From: Candidatus Cloacimonadota bacterium
Lineage (GTDB): Bacteria > Cloacimonadota > Cloacimonadia > Cloacimonadales > TCS61
DNA: 18,829 bases
Assembly: GCA_030638385.1 (NCBI GenBank)
Contig: DAOWES010000242.1
Coordinates: 1-18,829, forward strand
Reading direction: 5' to 3'
The notes beneath the pieces are model-generated. The model saw nothing but the letters and a program-made list of their open reading frames with translations, searched no databases and was not told the DNA's origin. Shown here piece by piece: positions 1-7,029 of this stretch (position 1 is the first letter of the stretch; each line of letters starts with the position of its first letter). The position numbers and the translations under genes were made by a program.

Positions 1-2
1 CT

Positions 3-3000
3 CCCGTTATTATTGATTCTATAATGACAATTTATAAAAATTATCCCTCCAGAACGAGAAATGATGGGCTTGCTGAAAATTTAATTATTGATGAGATGAA
101 AAGAATAGTAAATACATATCATTCAAATTCAGAATGGTATAAGGTAAATAAAAATACCCTTAGTGATAATGCTATTTCTATAGTAGTAGTTAAGGATGCT
201 TTTGAATTTTTAGAACCACGGTATTTCAACAACTTTGTGCGTAGTAAAAGATATGATGATTATCTTACTTATCGTGATTTAATCAAAAACTATGTTGATT
301 TTGAAGAGTTTTCAGATAGCATAAGTGTTGCGAAAAAATTTGAAATGCAACTAAAGGTTGTTAATTTAAGTCAAGAAATTGCTGAGAGTAATGAAGATCC
401 TCACGATTATTTTGTTGCAATAAATAATATTATCGAATTCGATAGCCTCTATGGTAATCATGATCACATTTTTCAATTTAGAGAGATGAAATATTCTGAT
501 TATGAACAGATTTATACATTACTTCAAGATACAGTGAAGGTAGCTTCCTATATTGATTCTGAATTGGAAATAGCTTTAGATGAAAACGGATTGGATTCGT
601 TATATACTCAAGCTTCAAAAGAGTATCAAGATTTTTTAACAAATGCTGAGAATATTGGTAAAACAGAAGATCAGATACTCGCTAGAATTGTCTATCAGAG
701 AGCGGAAATGAACTATTCTCAAAATAGATTAGATGCAGCTTATACAGATTTCTCTCAATTACTTTCATTTGTTAAAGATGACACATTAGCTACAGATGAT
801 AATATTCAAAAAATAGCTTTATCCAGATTGGCTGAAATAAGTCAGGGAAGAGGAGATTTTTCTGTCGCTGAGAATTATTATCGTGAAGCTGCTAAGTATG
901 CTTCCGATAATGATAGAGAAGATTTAAGAAATAATATGTTAGCTAGTATTCAATTCAAGGCAGATACATTTGTAGATTCATCTGATTATATTACTGCTGC
1001 GGTAGAATTTCTTCGATTGTCAGAAGAATTATTTGCGGATGATTTGCAGAAAAGTCTTGGATTTAAAGCTAAAGCTATTGAAAATTATAAATCCGCTGGG
1101 GAAAATCAAAAAGCGATCGACCTTCTTTTAGAGATAGCTTCACATAAAGAAGAAAAAATGGAAGTTCTAGCAGCTTTCTTAAGTGCTTGGACTATTACCG
1201 ATAGTTTAAATGATTTTTCTCAAAGCGAAATGTTGCGTAGAATGTTCATTGAAAAGTATCCTAATTCTAATGAAGCTTATCAACTACGAGTTCAGATAAT
1301 TGATCTTTATGAGAATGATCCATATAATGATAAAATGAAAGCTGCTGAGATGTATTTGGCATTGTATGAAGATGCTGACCAAATTGATATTGGTGATGTT
1401 AGTAGAGCGAGTATTTTCCTGAAAGCAATTAGCATTTATCAGGAAGCTGAGATGAGTGACAAATTAGTAGATCTTATGCTCGAATTTGAAAAGCTTTATC
1501 CAGATCATGAAATGGCAAATAATTTCTTAACTTTTGTTGCTTCTATATATAATGAAAAAGAAGAAACAGAAAAATTTGAAGATTTAGCTCGTAAAATTTA
1601 CCGAAAAGATCCATCTATCGATTTGTTGTCTGCGATTGCCGTAGATAATTTAAAGGCGCTTAAAAGAGAAGTAGATGATCTGTTTGAAGCAGAACATTAT
1701 GAGCAAATGTTTGTGAAAATGGAAGAGTTCAATAATGCTACCTCATCTTATAAAGATGATGGTTTGACATTACCTTTAGATGCGATTTATGATTCCTTTA
1801 ATTATTATCGTGATTATATCAACTACTATAGAAAGTTTGATGAAGTGATTGCAAAAATTACTGATGAATTCCTTAATGCTTCTCCTGGAGAGTTGCTTCG
1901 AGTTAATGAATTAACTAAATGGAAAGAGCATCTAAGTGCTGGGAAAAGAAGAATTACTAAATTAATGGAAAAATGCGTCACTACTAAAAAAGAACTTATT
2001 GCTTTGATACAAGAAGGAAATGAGTATAATCTTTCGGTTGAAAAACGTACAGAAGCTCTTTACCTTGCCGGTAAAGTCTATGAATATGGTTCTGAAGTAG
2101 TTAAAATTCAGATTCTCAAATTTGTGGAGACATCAAAACAGCTTAATAATGAAGCTCTTGCCGCTAACCCTATTGAACAAACACGATTTAAAAATCGTTT
2201 TATTCGAGAAAGTCATAAAATCTCTTCACAATTTAAGTTAGAGTCGGTGAAAGTCTATAATTCAATGTTGGTTACATTTTCAGATGATAAAGATTACTCT
2301 GACCAATATACAGAACTTGCTAAACAAAGACTTGTAGACTGGGGAGTTCGTACACCAAAGATTTATGTTAATAAGTATACCGATTTATTATGGAAATTTA
2401 GTAATTCTACGGTTGCAAATCTCGATTCGATAGATACATGGGAAAATGTTCAAATTGAACCAGAAGTAACTCTTTTAGATTCTGCTGCAGTTATTATTTT
2501 ATCTCCGGCAGAAAATAACTTAGTTAAATACAATTTCAATATTGAGTATTTACCGGAAGTATTAAGTATCCAGTATGTATCGGAACTTCCTGCGACTATT
2601 TATCTTAATGGTAAAATTATTGAAAAGGAAGCAAGTAAACGAGAAGATATTGAATACGACACTAAACAATTGAGTAAATATGTAGTTAATTTAAGTACTC
2701 ATATTCAGGTTGGAGATAATGAAATCATCTTCCAATTTCCCGGTGATTTCACAAAAGAATTGTGTATGGCCGCTCACTTGAAATTGCAATATGATGAGCA
2801 AAAACTTGAAATTGCTAAAACAACAGAGAAAAAACAATTACTTTCAGATTTTACTTGGAAAGCAATTATGAAAGAAGGATATTCTATTGATGAAATCTAT
2901 TCTTCATTGATCGCTATCAATGATACAGTAAGTGCAATAATTGATACTAATCAAGCTAGTATTATTGATTCAATAAAGATTGCTTTGGATTGGAGAAATG

Positions 3001-3380
3001 CAGGAAAAGCAAATTTACAATTCTATAAGAATCAAATTTTTGGAATGGAAGAGAGTAAGGCAATGGGTATATGGTATCCACAGATTGATACGACCAAAGC
3101 AGAAACTGTGATCCTGAGAAAGGAATTTGACGTTTCACAAGAAATTATTGATGCAAAAGTTGTCTTTATTGGTCAGAATATTTCTTCTATTTGGATCAAT
3201 GGAGTTCAGATTGCAGATAAAATGGAAATAGTTTTAGATACAAAATTAATGAAAGTTCAAGCTAATCAGATTGAGATTAATAATCTTCAGACCAGTAAGA
3301 ATGTTATCTTAGTTGAAGTGCTTGGTGGAGAAAAATTTAAAGGCTTTGTCTTTGAATTAGATTACACAGTGAGGAAATAA
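3..3380 (+). CDS. Large TPR-repeat envelope protein, 5' partial
   Basis: The frame is open to the left edge (first whole codon at base 3). The first ATG, at 24, lacks a ribosome binding site and a signal peptide, so the true start lies upstream; at least 1125 residues are present. Residues counted from that ATG: about 215-560 is a run of helical pairs of TPR type with the usual spacing of Ala, Tyr and Leu, including tracts such as AENYYREAAKYA. About 560-810 is charged and helical, probably partly coiled coil. The last 300 residues change to beta-rich sequence, with two stretches (about 823-922 and 993-1117) that look like galactose-binding jelly-roll modules; both carry a short (I)WINGVQI or IYLNGK type motif. 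It ends in TAATG, overlapping the next start by one base, and heads an ExbB/ExbD/TonB-like operon. Family knowledge suggests a periplasmic or outer-membrane scaffold; the exact role is inferred. No enzymatic motif is seen. Confidence 0.8.
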   Translation, partial: PVIIDSIMTIYKNYPSRTRNDGLAENLIIDEMKRIVNTYHSNSEWYKVNKNTLSDNAISIVVVKDAFEFLEPRYFNNFVRSKRYDDYLTYRDLIKNYVDFEEFSDSISVAKKFEMQLKVVNLSQEIAESNEDPHDYFVAINNIIEFDSLYGNHDHIFQFREMKYSDYEQIYTLLQDTVKVASYIDSELEIALDENGLDSLYTQASKEYQDFLTNAENIGKTEDQILARIVYQRAEMNYSQNRLDAAYTDFSQLLSFVKDDTLATDDNIQKIALSRLAEISQGRGDFSVAENYYREAAKYASDNDREDLRNNMLASIQFKADTFVDSSDYITAAVEFLRLSEELFADDLQKSLGFKAKAIENYKSAGENQKAIDLLLEIASHKEEKMEVLAAFLSAWTITDSLNDFSQSEMLRRMFIEKYPNSNEAYQLRVQIIDLYENDPYNDKMKAAEMYLALYEDADQIDIGDVSRASIFLKAISIYQEAEMSDKLVDLMLEFEKLYPDHEMANNFLTFVASIYNEKEETEKFEDLARKIYRKDPSIDLLSAIAVDNLKALKREVDDLFEAEHYEQMFVKMEEFNNATSSYKDDGLTLPLDAIYDSFNYYRDYINYYRKFDEVIAKITDEFLNASPGELLRVNELTKWKEHLSAGKRRITKLMEKCVTTKKELIALIQEGNEYNLSVEKRTEALYLAGKVYEYGSEVVKIQILKFVETSKQLNNEALAANPIEQTRFKNRFIRESHKISSQFKLESVKVYNSMLVTFSDDKDYSDQYTELAKQRLVDWGVRTPKIYVNKYTDLLWKFSNSTVANLDSIDTWENVQIEPEVTLLDSAAVIILSPAENNLVKYNFNIEYLPEVLSIQYVSELPATIYLNGKIIEKEASKREDIEYDTKQLSKYVVNLSTHIQVGDNEIIFQFPGDFTKELCMAAHLKLQYDEQKLEIAKTTEKKQLLSDFTWKAIMKEGYSIDEIYSSLIAINDTVSAIIDTNQASIIDSIKIALDWRNAGKANLQFYKNQIFGMEESKAMGIWYPQIDTTKAETVILRKEFDVSQEIIDAKVVFIGQNISSIWINGVQIADKMEIVLDTKLMKVQANQIEINNLQTSKNVILVEVLGGEKFKGFVFELDYTVRK

Positions 3381-3640
3381 TGAAGCGAATAATTTTATTA
3401 TTAATATTATTAGGTTTATTCTCATTTTTGCTTGCGCAGAATAAGAATGTAACTTCTGAGATTAAAGAAAAATATCGGAATGTGAAAATGTTGAAAAGCA
3501 TTGATATAGAAGATGTGAAAATTGATATGAGAAGGCCGGATAATACAGCAACGATGCCCCGAAAGGAAACAGAATTTTCTTTTGTAAAAAAAATTGAAAT
3601 TAAATCAAAAATAGTTAAATCCAATAAACAGTTATACTAA
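3380..3640 (+). CDS. Small secreted basic protein of the ExbB/ExbD operon
   Basis: 86 residues. Residues 1-19 form a clear Sec signal peptide (Lys-Arg, then a Leu/Ile-rich core) with likely cleavage after FLLA, just before QNKN. There is no lipobox Cys, so a soluble periplasmic product of about 67 residues is expected. The mature part is rich in Lys, Glu and Ile with no Cys and no recognisable domain. The ATG overlaps the stop of the TPR gene (TAATG) and a GAGG ribosome binding site lies upstream. The stop is 10 bases before the ExbB-like start. The reverse-strand frame here is open only by chance. I do not recognise the family; its place between the TPR scaffold and the channel protein suggests a periplasmic accessory subunit of the same machine (inference). 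Confidence 0.75.
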   Translation: MKRIILLLILLGLFSFLLAQNKNVTSEIKEKYRNVKMLKSIDIEDVKIDMRRPDNTATMPRKETEFSFVKKIEIKSKIVKSNKQLY

Positions 3641-3650
3641 GGAGGTCGTA

Positions 3651-4376
3651 ATGAAAAGAGGATGGTTAAGAATTTTAATGTTAATGTTGATAGTGTTCAG
3701 CGTAACTAGTTTGTCCGCAAAGAATTTTATCGATATGTACATGGAAGGTGGGATGTTCATGCATCTTATTTCAACACTTCTTGTTGTTGTTATAATTATT
3801 GCAGTACTTAAGTATTGGCAACTTTCAATTAAAGAAAAAATCGATAGTAAAGGTTTTTATCTTAAATTAAAAGGCTATATCAAAAATGGTCAGACAGATG
3901 AAGCTGCAAGAATTTGTGCTCAATTTAAAAATACCACAATGGGTTTCATATTCTGGAACGGTTTGATGGGATATAATGATGCCAAAAAATCCGGTAAAGA
4001 AAGTTTTGATCTGAAAAAAGCTCTTCAAAACTCATTTGATGAAGCTGGTTTACAGACAATTCCCAAAATTGAAGCAGGTCTATTCTGGTTAGACATTATT
4101 GCTCAGATTGCAACTCTTCTTGGTCTTCTGGGAACAATCTTTGGTTTGGTAGCAGCTTTTGATGCTTTGGCAAATGCTCCAGAATCTGAAAAGCAAAAAT
4201 TGCTGACAGAAGGTATCTCTATGGCAATGGGAACAACTGCTTACGGTTTGATGGTTGCTATTCCAACAATGCTTATCAAAGGTGGTCTTCAAGCTAGAGC
4301 AGATAGAATTATAAATAATATTGATGAATATAGTGTAAAAGTTATTAATCAAATAACCTATTCAATTAAGGAATAA
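3651..4376 (+). CDS. MotA/TolQ/ExbB proton channel family protein
   Basis: 241 residues, start set by AAGGAGGT 8 bases upstream. An N-terminal hydrophobic segment (about 5-23, ending LSA) looks like a cleavable signal peptide, as in some ExbB/TolQ relatives. Then come TM1 (about 38-54), a cytoplasmic domain (55-145), TM2 (about 148-171, LLGLLGTIFGLVAAF) and TM3 (about 187-209, MAMGTTAYGLMVAIP). The two pore-facing threonines of the family (Thr148 and Thr181 of E. coli ExbB) appear conserved as Thr162 and Thr196. The family forms an inner-membrane pentamer that uses the proton gradient to drive an ExbD/TolR dimer. Two ExbD-like genes follow at once (3-base and 12-base gaps), so this is the channel of the operon's motor. 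Family assignment is secure; the specific partner system is inferred. Confidence 0.93.
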   Translation: MKRGWLRILMLMLIVFSVTSLSAKNFIDMYMEGGMFMHLISTLLVVVIIIAVLKYWQLSIKEKIDSKGFYLKLKGYIKNGQTDEAARICAQFKNTTMGFIFWNGLMGYNDAKKSGKESFDLKKALQNSFDEAGLQTIPKIEAGLFWLDIIAQIATLLGLLGTIFGLVAAFDALANAPESEKQKLLTEGISMAMGTTAYGLMVAIPTMLIKGGLQARADRIINNIDEYSVKVINQITYSIKE

Positions 4377-4379
4377 ACT

Positions 4380-4880
4380 ATGTCTTATGGTCCTTCCCAA
4401 ATAAGAAAGCTATCAGGTAAAGAACCTCGTGAAGTTAATCTGATACCAATCATGAATCTGTTTATCGTTATCATACCTATGCTAATGACAATTATGGTTT
4501 CTGCACATCTTGCGATGTTAGAGATTACACTGCAGACAGGTGCAGGCGCAGGTGATGGTGGCGAAGAACTCACAGAGGAACCACCTAAAACGATTTCTGT
4601 CGGACTGTATTCAGATAGATTCGAAATATTGGTAGAAGGTGAAAGTGAGGAACGCAAGATTCCAAAACAGGAAGACGGTAGTTACAACTATGTTGAATTA
4701 GATAAACAATTATCAGCTTTGAAGGCTGAGCATGAAGAGCAAAACACCGTCCAAATATTACCCGATTCAAATTTGATATTTGATGTTTTGCTTCGTTCGA
4801 TAGATATTTGTAAAAGTAATAATTTTCCAAATATTAAATATATGACTTCTCAGAAGAAACTATATAGAGCGAAGAGCTAG
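4380..4880 (+). CDS. ExbD/TolR family protein (first copy, Asn in place of the key Asp)
   Basis: 166 residues: short cytoplasmic tail, one TM helix (about 21-43) and a periplasmic domain with an acidic/Gly-rich linker (about 55-70) followed by a TolR/ExbD-like fold ending in LPDSNLIFDVLLRSIDICKSNNF. The motif before the helix, VNLIPIMNLF, aligns with the family pattern N-x-T-P-hydrophobic-hydrophobic-D (Asp25 in E. coli ExbD, Asp23 in TolR). Here position 26 is Asn (codon AAT at 4455-4457), so the protonatable residue is missing. The gene starts 3 bases after the ExbB-like stop and is followed 12 bases later by a second ExbD-like gene that keeps the Asp. Probably a structural or regulatory half of a mixed ExbD pair (inference). 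A single-base sequencing error (GAT to AAT) cannot be excluded. Confidence 0.88.
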   Translation: MSYGPSQIRKLSGKEPREVNLIPIMNLFIVIIPMLMTIMVSAHLAMLEITLQTGAGAGDGGEELTEEPPKTISVGLYSDRFEILVEGESEERKIPKQEDGSYNYVELDKQLSALKAEHEEQNTVQILPDSNLIFDVLLRSIDICKSNNFPNIKYMTSQKKLYRAKS

Positions 4881-4892
4881 CAGGAGTTACAA

Positions 4893-5468
4893 ATGAAAAC
4901 ACAGGCAATAGTTGTTGATAGAACCTATGGCGCAAATTTCAAACAACGTAAAAAAGGCAAGAAAACAAAAGACCTGAATATTACATCATTGATTGATATT
5001 CTCACAATCCTGCTTGTATTTATGATCAAGAATGTATCTATGGATTCATCACAAAAAGATGCACCTGAAGGCATGCTTTTACCTACCACTGTAAATAGAA
5101 ATGAACTTATTGAAGATGGTCAGGTTGTATTTGTAAAACTTTTCCCTGAAAAAGTTTTAGAAAATGGTGAACTTTTTGAATCAAAGATACTCTTTGGAAA
5201 AGAGAATATTAATGTAGGATCTCTGAAAGACTTTTCAAGTAATCAGCAGATAAGACAGTCTCTTCTTGGTTTTTTAAAAATGGAAGCTAAATCAATAAGA
5301 AATTCTGGGGGAGTACCATGTTTGTTAATTCAGGCAGATGAAGAATTGAAATGTTCTTATATCACAGAATTTATAAAGTTTAGTGCAAATGCATCTTTTA
5401 TAAATATTTACTTCTCTTCAATTCATACAGATAATGTGGACGAAGTGTTGGGAACCAGTGGGTATTAA
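4893..5468 (+). CDS. ExbD/TolR family protein (second copy, Asp present)
   Basis: 191 residues with a GGAG ribosome binding site. A long basic cytoplasmic tail (about 1-27, many Lys/Arg) precedes the TM helix (about 30-46). The signature LNITSLIDILTILLVF contains Asp35, matching the essential proton-carrying Asp of ExbD/TolR/MotB-type stators. The periplasmic part (about 50-190) ends with a TolR-like segment (CLLIQADEELKCSYITEFIKF) typical of the ExbD C-terminal fold. It differs clearly in sequence from the first ExbD-like protein, so the two are not a recent duplication. With the upstream ExbB-like protein it should form the motor unit that drives the TonB-like protein encoded 11 bases downstream. 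Confidence 0.92.
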   Translation: MKTQAIVVDRTYGANFKQRKKGKKTKDLNITSLIDILTILLVFMIKNVSMDSSQKDAPEGMLLPTTVNRNELIEDGQVVFVKLFPEKVLENGELFESKILFGKENINVGSLKDFSSNQQIRQSLLGFLKMEAKSIRNSGGVPCLLIQADEELKCSYITEFIKFSANASFINIYFSSIHTDNVDEVLGTSGY

Positions 5469-5479
5469 CGGAGGTATTT

Positions 5480-6895
5480 ATGACAGAAAAAATTCTAAAT
5501 CTACAGTTGAATTATAAAGGAAAATACCTCGATACTGTTCGCTATAATAGAGATTTTAATAAATCTTTTTATGTTGGAAAGCAAAAGCATCTGTTTTGGC
5601 AAATAAATGACGATGCCTTCCCGCAAAAACATAAATTTATTGCAAAATCTGGTTCAAAATTCAAGCTTTTTCTGAATAAAGGCATGAGTGTGAAGATTAA
5701 TAAAAATGGAGCAGAATTAAGTGAAGAGGATCTAAAGAGAGAAAAAATCCTTACTGATGGGACACTGATAATTAATGAAAACACTGAAGGTGTAATTGAT
5801 TTTCCAAATGATTGGAGTGTTAAGTATTTCTTCAAAGAGCCTTATAAATATGTTCCTTCGAGAGAACATATTGAAATACATAAGAAATTTGCTAAAACAC
5901 CAAAACCTTCTGAAGAAGTGAAATTTACAAGGATATTTATTGTTCTTGGCTTGCTCTTTACTGCTATTGGACTATATATTGGTGAAATGAATTATGAACC
6001 ACCTGAAGAGATTAGTTTTGCAGAAAGATTCCAAAGAATTCAAGAAACTGCTACAAGAATTGAGACAGACATTCCGCTAGTAGTTAAAAAAGAAGAAGAG
6101 CCTACCGGAACCTTCAAAAAGGAAACAGAAGAAGCAACACAGCAGGCTGTGGAACAAGCAGCTGAAATGACATCAGCAGATTTTGCTACGGAATTTGGTT
6201 TGGAGCTTGAAGGTGGAATTGAGGGAGGAGAAGGCGAAGAGTCTTTTGCTGGTGAACTTCTGGAAGTTTCTCATATTGGTGAAATTGTAGCTGCAGGACC
6301 TGCAACAGGTACAGGTAGTGATTCAAAAGCTCGAAAAGGTGCTGAAGATCTTGAACTTGCTGGAAGTGGTGGATTCGATCTATCTTCTGCTGGCGAGGGC
6401 TTGGGAGATTTTGGAAGTTTGGGCGACCTTGATCTTGGTGGCTCAGGTGGATTTGAAGAAGTAGATATGGCTAGTTTAGGTGGAGATGTAGGAAGTTTTA
6501 AAGTTACCAAAGTGAAAAGCAAAGCTCAATTCCAGCAGATTAAAAAGAAATATGCGGGAATTAAGATAGTGCAGGAAGGTAGTATTAAACTTGAAGAACA
6601 ATCACCTGCAATGAAAACAGAACTTGCTAATATTACTCAGGTAGTAAACACTTATAAACCTCAAATAACTAAGTTGTATACAGTGGAATCTATGATGATG
6701 GATATGTACGGCACTTTAGAAATCAACTTAATCATAGGTAGCAATGGTAATGTGGAAGCTGTAGATATTACTGTCTCAGATGGTAGTTTCTTTACAGATT
6801 CATTTATATCGAAAACAAGAGATATAATTATGAAGTGGAAGATTAAAGTTAAAGACCCAGTTGGTTATAGTTTCAGAATGAAATTTTATAAGTAA
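5480..6895 (+). CDS. Single-pass AgmX/PglI-type TonB-like energy-transducing protein
   Basis: 471 residues, start supported by CGGAGG upstream. Order of parts: residues 1-120 form a cytoplasmic beta-rich domain that could be a diverged FHA-like fold (no canonical phosphothreonine-binding Arg/Ser motif is obvious). Next is a linker to 150 and one TM helix at about 151-168. Then come a charged helical stretch (175-240), a long Gly/Ser/acidic low-complexity region (about 240-340) able to span the periplasm, and a C-terminal domain (about 383-471) with the TonB/AgmX pattern: YGTLEINLIIGSNGNVEAV, then SKTRDIIMKWKIK. Myxobacterial AgmX/PglI tails usually carry a Cys pair; none is present here. Last gene of the operon, directly before a strong terminator. 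Likely role: carries motor force to outer-membrane or surface partners, like TonB, TolA or GltG/GltJ (inference from architecture). Confidence 0.82.
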   Translation: MTEKILNLQLNYKGKYLDTVRYNRDFNKSFYVGKQKHLFWQINDDAFPQKHKFIAKSGSKFKLFLNKGMSVKINKNGAELSEEDLKREKILTDGTLIINENTEGVIDFPNDWSVKYFFKEPYKYVPSREHIEIHKKFAKTPKPSEEVKFTRIFIVLGLLFTAIGLYIGEMNYEPPEEISFAERFQRIQETATRIETDIPLVVKKEEEPTGTFKKETEEATQQAVEQAAEMTSADFATEFGLELEGGIEGGEGEESFAGELLEVSHIGEIVAAGPATGTGSDSKARKGAEDLELAGSGGFDLSSAGEGLGDFGSLGDLDLGGSGGFEEVDMASLGGDVGSFKVTKVKSKAQFQQIKKKYAGIKIVQEGSIKLEEQSPAMKTELANITQVVNTYKPQITKLYTVESMMMDMYGTLEINLIIGSNGNVEAVDITVSDGSFFTDSFISKTRDIIMKWKIKVKDPVGYSFRMKFYK

Positions 6896-6914
6896 TTGAG
6901 AAATTATTAATATT

Positions 6915-6941
6915 GCCCTTCTTCGGAAGGGCTTTTTTTTT
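6915..6941 (+). terminator. Intrinsic terminator with UUCG tetraloop
   Basis: Perfect 7-bp stem GCCCTTC/GAAGGGC closed by a TTCG loop (6922-6925, the stable cUUCGg type) and followed by nine T. It lies 19 bases after the AgmX-like stop and ends the six-gene operon. Confidence 0.93.
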
Positions 6942-7029
6942 GCATATAAAATATTCTTGGCAAAATCAAATGGATTTAATAATTGTTTCCATAATTAAAA
7001 ATCAGGGAAAAGTTTACATTGAGTAAATA

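Noticed and set aside
3337..3624. Reverse-strand open frame of about 95 codons
   Set aside because: It is antisense to the small secreted protein and the end of the TPR gene, has no ribosome binding site, and its composition follows from the AT-rich forward coding frame.
4380..5468. Two ExbD-like genes as a recent tandem duplication
   Set aside because: The proteins differ in length, N-terminal tail, linker and key residue and share only the family pattern, so they are old paralogues.
6200..6500. Reverse-strand Pro/Ser-rich open frame
   Set aside because: It is the antisense shadow of the Gly/Ser/acidic linker of the AgmX-like protein, not a gene.
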